The notes beneath the pieces were generated by a model. It saw only the letters and a list, made by a program, of their open reading frames with translations. It did no database searches and was not told where the DNA came from. A stretch of 64,000 nt of DNA from Hyaloscypha bicolor E. Its lineage: Eukaryota; Ascomycota; Leotiomycetes; Helotiales; Hyaloscyphaceae. The stretch covers positions 688,047-752,046 of the forward strand of contig NW_020194600.1 in assembly GCF_002865645.1 (NCBI RefSeq), given 5' to 3'. Shown here one piece after another: positions 22,182 through 33,599 of the stretch. The position numbers and the translations under genes were made by a program. The stretch's first letter is position 1, and every line of letters begins with the position of its first letter.

Positions 22182-25100
22182 TTTTGGCTTCCTCTCTTTG
22201 GATGTCCTGAACTGTGATAGGTATTGGGTTTTTGATACTTGTTTTACTCCTTCTCCTGTCTTTTGTTAACCGAGACTAATATCTTATGCTCCTTACAACT
22301 TCTGACTGCCACGAAGTCGTTTGATACGCCGTTCTTGCCTACTAGTTACCGCCGTTACTTCCTTGAATCGAAGCCGAGTTATTGGTGATTTAGATGGGCT
22401 GGATAGGAGTCTGTGGTACGAGAGTGGTTCGATGGCCTAGATTAGAGTAAACAAGGTGGCAAAGAAGAGAACACTATCGAATAATTGGTATGCTACTTGA
22501 AAATGCAGCGCAGCCCATCACTTCCATGGTGTCGAGAAACGCTTCAATATGCATCAAGGTTTTCTGTCTCTTTGAAGCTTGCTGCCTGCACCTGAGAGAA
22601 GTGTTCTTTGCCTTGAGTTACCCCTAAGTCCAATGGGCTGACCTTGCTATCCAGCTACGCATTTGTTGATTCCACGGCCGGATTGAGGTTGGCGACGCCT
22701 GCCGGTTGAGCGGCAATCCTCGAAGTGTATGCCACGTTGACTTTTGCTGACGCTTGAACGCCGTGCCGCCGCGATAGCCACGGACTCCGGGCTTCTGTAT
22801 AGGATGTTTCCGTCGCCTTCTCCATGGTTTCCTCTTCACTTCCTATGCTGTCTCCGTTGACATTTCATCGTCACCCTCATTTACAATGACAACTGTCTTC
22901 AGGTTGCTTTATAAAGAAGCTGGCTAGTGATAGATCTGAGGCGGTGGAAGAGGGTTCGGCGGCCGAAGAGAGGGGAGCTTAGAAGGAGCAGGAAATGGTT
23001 GCTGCTGTCAGATTAGCAAACTGAATTGTTATTCCAGTAAGCTCCGCAAGATCAATGGGTACTTGCTTACGTGGAGAACCCTTCGACCTCGAACTTTGCG
23101 GCTTCTGATTCTGCGATTCGTAGAGACCCGGCCTGGATATTCAGGGGCTGGCTGGTGGATGCCTGCAATCCATTCCAGGAATCCAACATCAGGATTACTT
23201 TCAAAATTCCACAAATCTCAACAAATCGCAAAAAGTAGGTAAGCAGAGCCTATATATCTTGATGCCGTTGAACACGGCGACTTCAGTACAAGACAATGCT
23301 GTTGTTTGATTGATATGGTTTGTGTCGCTGTGCTTGTTTGAGGACTTGGACCCGTTGTTGCATTGACTCGAGCTTCGAGCTTCAACCCTTCGCAAGATCT
23401 GGCGGCGAGGCAGCGGGGGCGCAAAAGGCATGTCATCTTAGGTAGGGGCGATATGACAAAGCTGCGCTCATGAATTCGGAATGGAAGTCCGTGAGGGAAG
23501 GCATTTCGAAATTTGATATGAACATGCTTTGGCATCACTTCAAAAATAATTCTCAACATCCTTCTATCCTATTGAACTTTCCTAGCCGTGTTGTTTTCTT
23601 ATCGATGGAAGTTCGCTTGGGATAAGGCTTTGTCTCGCTAAAGGTCGTCGTCGCCAAAAAAAGTTGCAGATATAAAAGTTTGTGGAACTCAAGAATTTGC
23701 AACTCGAGTCCCCACCATTAACGTACACAACGAGACACAACTTGCCTATACTTTCTGAGGGTAAAAAAAAAAAATAGAGCAGGGTTTCAAATGGCAAAAC
23801 TCTAGATTTACGCTGCTGACACACCACTACGGAGTCTGAGACTGTCGTATTTAACGCCGTGTTAAGGCACCCAATCGTGGCTCCTAGTAAATTGATTAGC
23901 TTTTATATGATTACGATTTCCTGAGGACGGGAAACTTACTAGAATAAATACAGGATACTTCTCTGCTTATTGGGCGTGTCAAATGTGGGCGCATTCGAAT
24001 TTACGCGCTCAAGCATTGAGGGAAAAGACCTTATTTGAATACATAACACCCATCTGGAAATTTCGGCTCACCGCCCACGCGAATGGAGGCATAAATGAGC
24101 CGATGCGCCGATGAGCTAAAGCTGATACTGAGGATATGTGAAGGTGACCCGACACCGACCCCGCAGGTAAGGGAGGAGGCAGGCGAGGCTGAGAGGATAA
24201 GTTGAGCTCAACATTAAAATATACAGAAGACGAGCTTCTTTTCTCAACTCTAAGAGACGGTTAAACTTCTGATATATTTTGCTCTGCTCTGCGATTTATA
24301 TTCGCTGTGTTTTGATGAAGTGATTGGGAAGGGTGGTCAGGAGGGATGTGGAGATCGCACGTCGTGATATTGGGTGTGCAGGTCCAGAATATGGGCCGTT
24401 TTTCGATCTTCAACAATGCTTTGGATGTTCAAAAGTTTGTTGGGTTATTCCCAGACATGTCGAGGGAGATTGGAGCAAGTGTTTGGGGTTTTCGAAGAGG
24501 TGTGTGATGTCGCGACAGATCGCGGGACAAAGAAGTCGAAGCCAGCACCTTCTCGATAAAGAAAGAGTGGCCAGCATGCATAAAATTTTGGGCGAGTAGA
24601 TAGAGGTTTCAGAGCTAGTCTCTGTCATTCTTGTGAAGTGTTTATTTAGAGCGTTTGATAGCGAGAGGGATAGGAGCTGGATCTTGCCAGATCATGAGGA
24701 CTGAGACATCAATAGAAGCAGAGTTCTTTCCAAGATGAAAGAGTCGGTAGCTACTCTTTATTAGGAGACATTGCATGGGATTGCGTTTGAGCTCCTTGGG
24801 ATTGGTTAGCAAGCTGGGTGGGGAGCTCCAAGCTTGGAGATGGTTGTAGGGCGGAAGATGAGTCCACCGCTTTAGGAAAGGACAAAGACTTGACGTCTTT
24901 GTAATCAGAGCCAAAATTGAGCTGCCAGTAGTGAATATCTTTAAATTTATGACTCCTTGTTATATTTCAATATCACGCATCTGCAGGTTGTGCTTCAAAG
25001 ATAATCCATTGCAGCATACTTTGATTTCAAGTTTCTCCGTTTCAAGTTTCTCTGCCTTTAACAGCGCCGCCAAGAATGAAATGATCGCAAGCTGCTTCAA

Positions 25101-26038
25101 GAACTAGCTTCGTTGCTTTAATAGTGACTGTTCTGGATTTGAGGTAAGGTACAGCCAAAGGCGGGTTGCTTTTTTAGGATGCTGACAGGTACACCTGTTG
25201 CCACAGACTGCTCCATAAGTTCGATTACAAGCCAACTGCAGAGTACCCTTTACCGTTAGAAGCCAGGTTCCTCTTAGACCAATTCTTCTTGTTCCTCTTA
25301 GCAGAGGCCGACTTGGGACTCCAACCTCGATGTCTCTCGGCTCTCTCCCACATGATACTCTAGTCAGTGATATAGAAGGCGGGTATTTGGCAATAAGGAG
25401 CTCCAAATTCATTTGAATGTTTCAATAGCACGCAATGAATGTTCGCCGTCTTCTACGTAACACCACATGAAGTTCCCGTGGAGTCCGATCCTTTTGCAAT
25501 AATCGCCACCTTAGAGGTTTTTCGATCTTGGAGTTGTCTTACAGTCTTACTCCCGAGCAAGATTCTGGATTTCCTAGTATTACCATTAAGGTTTCCTCTC
25601 CTACTCCAAAAATATTTGGGTTGTAAGGCCACGCTCCACACGGACGGCTCATCCCCCCCCCCCTCTCTCTCGCTTCTTGCCTGCATCGGCCGCTAATTAA
25701 ACACCTTTGACTTTCAACTTTCCCAAAACATATAATATAATTTCTTATAATGCCTTTAAAATTATGCTTTGAGCTCTCTTGGTGGACTCAGTAGGCAATC
25801 TACCTGCAGGCATCAATTCGGTTTGAACCTAGGATAACTTCTATTATAGATACTGGCATCCAGAGCTCCTTCTTGCTTCGCATCAGCTATCGGATATTAT
25901 GCCATCCTTCTTTTCCAAACTCACTGGCACATCTCAGTCGTGTGTAACTCCAACAGAAGGGATCTAGCGGTGTGTTATGAGGGAAGGGAGACGGGATGAT
26001 GTCTGCGGGACGGCAACCTGCATAACCAAAATGATATA
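22182..26038. other. gene-poor stretch, no supported gene
   Basis: I read both strands and found only short frames without recognisable domains (for example 23218-23559 minus, 24324-24599 plus, 24642-24914 minus, 25104-25412 minus). Composition is intermediate and parts of 23.6-24.3 kb are A+T-richer. A C12/CT tract lies at about 25651-25672. Decayed coding sequence is possible but I cannot name any. Confidence 0.4.
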
Positions 26039-26039
26039 T

Positions 26040-27663
26040 AATTAGATTCAAAATACAAAGGGAGCGCTATCGGCATTTCTTTCTTGGTCGACGATAATTT
26101 CAGTTGAAGAATTTTGTGGTAGATAATACTGACAAGAGATCCTCGCACTATAGAATTTGTGCGATAGACTTGGTATTTATATTGACCTGTAGATAGCTAT
26201 ACCCAAGTAACGAGCCTGCGGACACGGGTCTGTGGATTGTAGGGCATTTTAGCGACCAACTTCCACTAAAGGAAAACTCCAACTTTTTGAAAGATGCTAG
26301 TACTGTTCTAATTATATTAAGAGAATAGACAATAGCTTTTAATTATCGTGCTGCTTACCTTTTATATTATTATATTTTGTGGTTATTTAATAGAATTGAA
26401 TTCAATTGGCCGCCTTTCAATTCGCGACGCGTGAAAAGTGCCCTGTAATCCACAGACCCATGTCCGCAGGCTCGTAAGCATGCCTATATTTACACACCTG
26501 TCAAGTCTTGCGACTTACTGCTATTCCAAGGTAGATAAGACCTGTAGCCCCAATCAAGCCAAAACCAGTGTTTCTCGTTTCTGGCAATTCAGGTTGGGAA
26601 ACAAAGTCCACCGCCCTTGTGATCAAGAATGGCTGGGAGTAATTAAATCCTATGAGAATAGCCGAGCTGGAATAGGTGCGAGAAAATTCCATTTCAATTT
26701 TGACCATAGAGTCATCATTAACGCAGATTGGTTCTTTTTATTTACTAATGATGTCAGATAGTTGAACCTAATTGTGGTTTCGCTTACCTTCATCCCATGC
26801 TTGAATACACCTTTGGCTCAATCCTTCTAAGTTCAGCTCAGCATCAAGATCGAACAGATGGTTCAACGTCAAGGTTTCCCGGAAAGCAACCCAAAAAAGT
26901 GGATTGAGCCACCAAAACGTACTCCTGCTGAAAATACCGCTCGTGGCTTCCGGTGCTTTCCACATGTCAGGTCACTTAAGAATGGAGGATTTGCTGTGAG
27001 ACTCGATAGCAAAAAGGCTATTGTGTCGCACGTGACTTAGCTTAGCGCGACACAACAAAGGCTGACTTTAAGCACAGTGCATTCGATGAAAATAGATGCA
27101 ATTGGGTGCTCGCTCTTTCTCAGCCACAGAGTTCTGTCTGTACTCCATCAAACAGCGAAGAAATCAAGAAATATACAATGAGGATTGAAGCCGGCCTGAC
27201 TGATCTGGTATGTTCATAATGGGATAGAACGCAAATAATTGCAACATCAACTAGAGCAAATGTAGCCGAAGCAACAGTAACCCTCGTTTTAGTTGTTGGG
27301 TCGAGACTCCAGAGCACGAGAAGTGTGAGTTGAAGGCACCCGAGCATAGTTAAAGAAGTCTAAGTCAAATTAAGTAAACATATCCGTTGCATGCATCCAT
27401 AGGCCGTGACTAATCAGTTTCACATAGTGAAGACGACTAGGTATTGTTTTCACGTCCATTCCAACTAGCTTGATCAATCGCAAAGGTACAGCCAAAAGGA
27501 GTAAAATGGATGGTGCCAAGGAAAAGAGGGATTGCTCGAACAGGAGTGTAAAATCAAAGCCCCCTCGACATTATTGGATGATAGATGGACCAAGGCTATT
27601 ATCAGCTCGAGTACATACTGATGCTGTTTCGGGAAAGAATGATCCATTGCTAATGAACGCCAT
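26040..27663 (-). pseudogene. ABC-C (MRP-type) multidrug transporter, N-terminal remnant
   Basis: Starting at 27663, the minus strand encodes the N-terminus typical of fungal ABC-C transporters: a GGFDFTLLFEQS segment, then (frame-shifted) LAPSILLLLAVPLRLIKLV. The TMD0 stretch follows at 27347-27120 (GCLQLTLLVLWSLD, VLSHYEHTRSVRPASILIVY). After another frameshift comes RTLWLRKSEHPIAS. Then APEATSGIFSRSTFWWLNPL, FRETLTLNHLFDLDAEL, and after an intron ALLFLIGF-like ARLFLIGFNYSQPFLITRAV. The 264 bp MITE follows, and beyond it IVRGSLVSIIYHKILQLKLS at about 26125-26065. Frameshifts and an in-frame TGA make it non-functional. Both ATPase domains and most of the transmembrane domains are absent from the window. 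Confidence 0.8.
26211..26474. mobile_element. MITE with about 45-bp terminal inverted repeats, TAA-flanked (264 bp)
   Basis: The left end begins CGAGCCTGCGGACACGGGTC and the right end, read in reverse complement, begins CGAGCCTGCGGACATGGGTC. The arms stay similar for about 45 bp. It is flanked by TAA at 26208-26210 and TAA at 26475-26477, a 3-bp target duplication of the PIF/Harbinger kind (a TA duplication cannot be excluded). There is no ORF inside. It lies between two adjacent coding parts of the ABC-C pseudogene and therefore inserted into that gene. Confidence 0.8.
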
Positions 27664-27911
27664 GGCATAGATTTCATTGCTTTGCTTTGCGGATCTGTCG
27701 TGGACATTGAGCACCACAAAATTTCGGGGTCACGTGAAGCTCGTTGATACAAGCTGTGATGGAGCAAAATTGAGATCGTTCTTGTGAATTTGGAAGCGGA
27801 CGGACCTGGAAGGAGGTGAAGTCTCTGTGCCGCTGGGCTTGTGCGAAGGTTGTGGCGTTGGGAGCTTAACCAATGCTCATATGTTTCGTATTGGTCTAGG
27901 ACTCCTTTTCT

Positions 27912-28712
27912 GGGAAAAAGTAAAACGACCCCCCTTTCCCCCCACCAGGTGTCGATTAGGGTATCGATTGGGGCAGGGGTATTAACGGCTTGTAATTGGC
28001 TACCTAAGCTCTTTAAAAATCTTAAGTTAGATTTGTTAATATAAGTATAAGCTAGAATATTATAACCCTAGTATTATAATCACGTGCTTCTTAACTTATC
28101 TCTTCGTCTGGCAAGAAATGGTCCGTACTAGCGGCCGCATCATGCGGATAGATTGATTGGAGGAGATGGTTGTATTCTTACCTAACAAGGGATATTCGTG
28201 TGCGGCCGCTAGTACGGACCATGTCTTGCCAGACGAAGGGATAATAAGAAGATTCCTTAAAATAAATTTTTAATTTAAGGGACTTTATATATTATTTAAT
28301 TAAGTTTTAGTTTTTAAGCCTTATAAGGCCCTGTAAATTAGGGGCTTGTAAGGCTCTTATAGCTAGTTTTAGGGACTTAGTCGCTAAATTTCTAGGCTTT
28401 CTTAAGCTCACCTTTAGACTATAAAATATGAAATCTTTAACTTCTTTAATTTAAAGAGCTATTACTAATTCAGATTCTATTTATTAAAAAAAACCTACTT
28501 AAATAGCGCTTAATTAGTACTATAAGGAAATAAAGAAAGTATTAAATTCCATTAATTCCTTATAAATTCCTTATAAATTCTTTATAAATTCTTTTAAATT
28601 TAAAGAGAAAGCTGAGTTTTTGGTGTTCCTGTCAGAGCGCCTCTACTTTGGGTTAGTGGCCCCCAATCGACACCTGGTGGGGGGGGGAAGGGGGGTCGTT
28701 TTACTTTTTCCC
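27912..28712. mobile_element. inverted-repeat element with about 50-bp termini (801 bp)
   Basis: The left arm starting GGGAAAAAGTAAAACGACCC (27912) is repeated inverted at the right end (28712 backward). The arms include the shared CACCAGGTGTCGATT and differ mainly in the length of a C run. The interior is A+T-rich and contains a second palindromic element (28087-28251) and a short tandem of TTATAAATTCC-like units (about 28556-28600). I could not find a convincing target duplication. It lies 90 bp upstream of the kinase fragment and may have altered its promoter. No transposase is encoded. Confidence 0.7.
28087..28251. repeat. nested palindromic element with 52-bp arms (165 bp)
   Basis: The left arm 28087-28139 (CTTCTTAACTTATCTCTTCG...) and the right arm 28200-28251 are near-perfect reverse complements, sharing CTTCGTCTGGCAAGA and GGTCCGTACTAGCGGCCGCA. 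The spacer is about 60 bp. The structure would fold into a long hairpin and looks like a second foldback/MITE inserted inside the 801 bp element. Confidence 0.7.
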
Positions 28713-28802
28713 TATTACCTCAATATTAACCTTCGTTAACATCGCAGGCTTCCCACTCAAACGACACCTACTACCCTTCTTACCCAAAATAGCAATAAGG
28801 CT

Positions 28803-29505
28803 ATGAACGACCTATCCATCTACCGCTCATCCAACCTACTCTACAATCAGGAGAAGATGTCGCGATACGGGCCCGGCGGATTCCATCCTGTACGCCTTGG
28901 TGACACCTTCAAGGAGAATCGCTACAAAGTATGTCACAAACTCGGTTGGGGAGGATTCTCAACCGTCTGGCTTGCGTGGGATGGAGTGTTGCTACTCTAC
29001 TGCACATTAATACATTCTATAGGCTCTTGCTTACAGATGAGACCCAGATTAGAGATGTGGGTGTCAATTAAAGTCAAGAGTGCCGATAGCACTGAGAATG
29101 ATCGTGAGCTCGGGGTCTTACGGGCATTGCAAGAGAAGATGGCAATACATCATATCATCAGACAACTCGATGACTTCGTGCATTATGGCCTCAACGGATG
29201 CCACCAATGTCTTGTTTTCGAATTGCTTGGTCCGTCTGTTGACACTATCACCAATGACTATCACGAGGGCGGGGACCAACTTGATCCGGAAACTATCCTC
29301 AAAATTACCACCCAGATGCTGGAAGTCATTTCGTTCATGCACAAGGCCGCATATGCACATGGAGGCTTGGCAAACTATCCTGCTTGCAATAACTGAGACT
29401 AACTCTTAAGCAGATATTAGCGGCTCAAATATGGTGTTCACTTGCCCAAGACTAGCGTTCCTGCCTCAGGACGAACTGTTTGAAGTCCTTGGAATACCGA
29501 TATAA
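28803..29505 (+). CDS. SRPK-like protein kinase, N-terminal half only (200 aa)
   Basis: Exons are 28803-28985, 29037-29364 and 29414-29505 (603 nt, in frame). The first intron is 51 bp (GTGTTG...TACAG). The second is 49 bp and starts with GC (GC-AG), restoring the expected motif HGDISGSNMVFTC. Visible kinase parts are the glycine-rich loop KLGWGGFSTVW (residues 47-57), the VAIK-like lysine in VSIKVK (about residue 73), RELGVLRAL (helix C), CLVFELLGPS (hinge) and the catalytic-loop equivalent HGD. It ends in FEVLGIPI then TAA, before the DFG motif and the C-lobe, so it cannot be an active kinase alone. The missing part matches the fragment at 60564-61320. A possible alternative reading ignores both introns up to about 29394. 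Confidence 0.75.
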
Positions 29506-30459
29506 TCTGCGCCGAAACTGGACCGCTCCAAAGTCCACTTCTGTCCTTGGACCTGAGCAGTCGCTGCTCTAATCCGAGCCGAACCCTGAACCCTGACCAC
29601 GCTGATATGTCAGCTGGATCATGCTCAGGGGATCCTCTTCTGGCTCCTTTGGAGAATCAATTACAGTTTCCATGTTGTCTAAATATAGATCTTGCTGATG
29701 CCTGTTGTCTAAATCACAGCCACCCTTTTAACCTATCAAGGTGATAGGGGTAGGTATCCGTTCTCGCTCCCTAGGACCGATTTCGGATCCCTCCTTCAGC
29801 CAAGAGTATACCGAGTTTGGGTACCACAAACCTAACTACTCCGCATTGTAGTACTTCTACTTGAAGTGTACGAATCCTGGGTACACCGATTTGATATATT
29901 AAAATACAGAGTAAAAACGATTAATAGCACATATTCCCCCAATAGGCCGACTGACCCAGGAGTATTGTGTCGGATGCATGCATGCAGTGTGCAATTGGTC
30001 ATTTTTGAGGGTGCAAAAGATGTGGTATTATTGTCTAAGGAGGAGCTAGCTAGATGGTGTAGGAACTGAAGATATATCAAGCCTAAGCTAGACCAAATGC
30101 AGTCACACGTGACATCCAACTGACATATTGTCTTAGGGTTCCGAGATATTAACAATATTTGGCCGAAAAGAATCACTAGATCTAAATAAATAAATCTTTC
30201 CCGACTTACTATTACTTATAATTGACATGAAGTTAAAGCAGTATAACCCTACTATTACCGCAATACCGTAACTTTAAGTTCCATGGTTTCTATTCTCTTC
30301 CTCTATTACAACAGAGCTATAAAAGAGAAAAATACATAACTCTTTTATATTGAGATATATTAGCCCGAATTTCCCTCTATATTTCCTAAAAATGTCATAA
30401 GGACAGCACAATATCTAAGTTCTTGTTAGTGTCGAATAAAAATTGCGCCTCGAGAATGC
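29506..30459. other. intergenic, nothing recognised
   Basis: There are short frames (29547-29744 plus, 29832-30176 minus) without domain features. Part of 30170-30420 is A+T-rich. No further kinase sequence could be read after 29505. Confidence 0.45.
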
Positions 30460-31615
30460 TCACGCTGCAGTTCCGACAAGGACTTCTTGGACCCCCGCCT
30501 TAGTAAAGAGAGATATAAGCGTTGAGAAAACTAATACAGATATCAAGACGGTAGCAGAAATGCAAGCCTGTGTCTTCTTGGGAATCCAAAGAAGAATGAA
30601 TACTGGAATGATTAAAATTCCGACGGCGAGTAATATAGTAAAGATTTTGGCGACTACAAAGATCTTCGTATCTGAGTAGTGTTCCACGATTGAACTTTTT
30701 GAGTTTTTGTCACTATCTCTAAAGAACCACTGTCCTTGGGTTAGCTATATGTGAGACTAAATTAGCTCAAACAGACCTTGAGACACGATGCGAGGATAGA
30801 AGACTTGAAGGGATCAGGTCTGGACAAGGAAACGAAGTCATCAATGCAGTAGATCCAGTCATATTGACTTTTCCCAAGAGGCTTTCGTGCCATAATCCAA
30901 TGAAAAACACTGAGGTGATCCTTTCTTGGGGCGTGTCCAAATTCTCGAAGCTTTTGTTCATTCAATAGCAGTGCGTCTGGTTCGTTGTCAAGGACTGTTT
31001 AACAGAAGTATGAGCGTGGCTCTTACCATACCGCAAAAGTTTTTCTCCAAGTTCTGTTACTAGATCCCTCTTCTCAGAATCCCAGCCTTCTTTGAATTCT
31101 GCCGTTAGAAGCCTCCAAGCGTTTGGGGATCCAGGGCTGGCATCAGACTGGTCCAAGGCAGAGAGTTTCTTTTCTAAGAGTTGGATCTCTGCTTGGAGTT
31201 GGACAAGTATACGACAGTGTGCAAGTCCGAAACGTCTGAAAATAGCAAAATTATCTTCGCTATGCATGAATGCAGCTAACTGCGGCCAACCTGGTGGGTA
31301 GCTATCGACTAGTAAATGTTTCAGCGATGGTTTTGGCAGCCTTTAGATCATGGGAAGCCTACTGGGTTCATTCTTGAATTTTTTATAAAGAATTTCAATA
31401 GAGCCCTCATGTTGTTCATGTCCAGTTCCATTAGATGCGTAAGGTGTCGAAATTTTCTTCGATAGATGTGATATATAGGTCATATTGAGGGCGCTGAGGA
31501 ATCTGAAAAATGATCTCACGTGATCTTTCAAGGAAATCAGTGCTGCCAGACAAGGGTGTCGGAAATGTGAAGTAACCTGTATAAGATATTGTTCCACGAA
31601 GTGTTTCTGCCGCAT
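30460..31615 (-). pseudogene. DUF6594-type membrane protein gene with a premature stop
   Basis: The minus strand shows the DUF6594 layout: SYPPGWPQLAAFMHSEDNFA then FRRFGLAHCRILVQLQAEIQ (exon ending at 31027). A 50 bp intron (30977-31026, GTAAGA...CCAG) follows. Then comes DALLLNEQKLREFGHAPRKD, FHWIMARKPLG and IYCIDDFVSL. After a second, less clear splice near 30780 come GQWFFRDS and a C-terminal membrane segment (IFTILLAVGILIIPVFILLW, SATVLISVLVFSTLISLFT), with a stop at 30460. The family is fungal, of unknown function, with C-terminal transmembrane helices. Upstream in the same frame (to 31615) the reading continues through a single TAA at 31343-31345. This is either a real nonsense mutation or an intron I cannot place; if translation starts at the Met at 31267 the gene could be a shortened CDS. 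The frame 31763-31431 may be an earlier exon. Confidence 0.6.
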
Positions 31616-31763
31616 AAGCTCCGTTGGAACAGCTTGATCTTAAAGAAGCTCGCCAGGTCGCCAGTTGTGGGTCTGGCAAGGCTCTCTCAGCCTCGTCATA
31701 ATTTGTAGCGTATAAACTGGAGACGGCGGTAGGCCCTGGGGGCCTTATTTCTTCCGACGACAT

Positions 31764-32547
31764 AGCTTCACCGTGAGAGCCTTTAAAAGAAACGCAAGTT
31801 CCCTTTCGGGTATCGAATAGTCATAGGAGGAGATGGAGATAAAGAAACACGTCCATTATAACAACCAAAACGTCAGGCATCTGAACACCGATCATTGCAA
31901 AACTGAGAGTGAGGCTCTCCTGCACATCTGATATATGCGCAGCAAGTATAACACTATAAATAAAGCATTTGTGCCCAATGTAGTCTATGGGGGCCTATCA
32001 GGGCTAATAGCGTGGCAATTTAAGGCAAGGCTGTGCGGAGCCAGCATGTTCTGTAACCCCAAACCTGACAGCTTATCGCGCCATCACTGACAAAGAAACC
32101 AAGCTTGCATGACCAATAATACAAAGTATGAATTTATGCGATCTGATTACTATAGAGGTGAAAAGGCTTCAGCACACAACTCTGAGTACGTCTAGATCCA
32201 ACAAACAGCACCTGCGTTGAGGACGTGAAGTAGCCTTCCTGCCCCTTTCTTGATTGTGCATTTCGATGCCTTGTTAATGAGTCAAGTATCTCATTTCTAC
32301 GATTGAAAAAGCCATGTGGCAGCTGAATTCAAACCACCACTTTGACTACGTGGCGGCCTCTGCATGTACGCCCAACTTTTGTTTGCAACCAATTTGAACC
32401 GAGCTTCACTGCCGGTATATTTGCGAGCCCGCAACCATGGATTAGATTTCCTTCTTGACCTTACACCGATACACGAAGATCTAAATGCTGAATTAATATC
32501 ACCAAATCAGCTTTGTAAACAATGCGCGTGAATGTTTTTGTTAAAGG
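31764..32547. other. intergenic up to the transposon nest
   Basis: No gene is recognised in about 780 bp of ordinary composition. The first base pair of the nest's target site (TA) is at 32548. Confidence 0.5.
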
Positions 32548-32549
32548 TA

Positions 32550-32576
32550 CAATCAGGTCAGATAAGTCTTCGTCAC
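32550..32576 (+). repeat. Tc1 left terminal inverted repeat
   Basis: CAATCAGGTCAGATAAGTCT then TCGT, preceded by the TA target at 32548-32549. It matches the right repeat in inverted orientation with two substitutions in the first 25 bases. Confidence 0.88.
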
Positions 32577-32665
32577 GTAACATTTTCACACCCCCATTTT
32601 GGCTCAAATATATTTCACCCAATTTTTAAAATTAACTAGCCCAAATAGGCTCAAATTGAAGCTAT

Positions 32666-32891
32666 TTAGTATTTAGTTGCTCCTCCCTTATTTTTAAGGC
32701 AAGCTGCCTATCTTCTTGGTACAGAATTACAGAGTTTTAAGAGAAAGCTTCTATTAATCTGGTGCTATATTATCTGCAATGTCTGTTTTATCTCCTTTGT
32801 GTTTTTGACCATGTGCCTTTGTATAGCAATCAAATCCTTAATATACTTCCACAGATTTTCAATTAGATTAAGATCGGGTAATTATAGTGGC
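32666..32891 (-). pseudogene. Tc1-like transposase, C-terminal part
   Basis: The minus strand from 32891 reads PL-stop-LPDLNLIENLWKYIKDLI, the terminal part of the DD34E catalytic domain. The Glu of LIENLW is codon 32858-32860. It then runs through KNTKEIKQTLQI to a terminal ACLKNKGGATKY and stop at 32666-32668. It directly continues the frame interrupted at 55284 (KGIK-stop-IK before the break). Only a few codons are RIP-altered here, in contrast to the other arm. Confidence 0.88.
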
Positions 32892-33096
32892 TGTGACGGC
32901 TAGCGTAAGGGCATGATCTGCCAAGGACAGGATATCGGAAACAGGCACAAAACGAAGCTAAGCCGGAATTGCTTGGGCGGAATAATACTAAAGGTCGAGG
33001 CATCCTTCCTACTTTGTTCTATAGCTTAGTATTTTCTAATATATGAGATTCTTTGAACTTTGAGTCTTTGACTATTATATTAATCCTGCTATTATA
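32892..33096 (+). repeat. Gypsy-A 5' LTR (205 bp)
   Basis: It starts TGTGACGGCTAGCG and ends CTATTATA. This LTR retains many CA/TG dinucleotides, unlike its partner at 55079, so it lay outside the zone hit hardest by RIP. Differences between the two LTRs are almost all C/T or G/A transitions, so LTR divergence here measures RIP rather than age. Confidence 0.9.
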
Positions 33097-33599
33097 TAAT
33101 ATTAAGCTTACTCGACTTGGCCTATAGAGGCAATATAATACTACTAGTAAAGGATCCGTATTTATTCTTAGAAAGTAAAGACAGAATATTACTTTTAATA
33201 TTTAATAATCTCCTTGAACTATAAAGAACTAGAGAGCTTAACTAGAAGTATAATATTCTCTATAACCTAGTTAATTTCGGAGCCTGACTCTTAACTAGTA
33301 TAGATAATATTTCTCTTCTAGTAATTAGTTCTCTACTAATATAAAAGAAAAAAGATATTATTCTCTATAATCCGGTTAATCTCGGAGCCTAACTCTTAAC
33401 TAGAATAGATAATATTCCCTTAATACTAATAAGAGTAAAAGAACTAGCTTTTTTTCCTAATATAAGAAGAATTAGTAATAATTTACTAATTTAAAATAAG
33501 AAAAAATAATAATTAGTTTTAGTCTATTAACTTAAAACTAGATAAGATAATAATTAGTTATAATTTACTAATATTAAATAAGAAGAACTTATTTAGTAC

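Noticed and set aside
22182..26038. Possible secondary-metabolite or effector cluster in the gene-poor stretch
   Set aside because: No synthase, P450, transcription factor or convincing secreted protein could be read on either strand.
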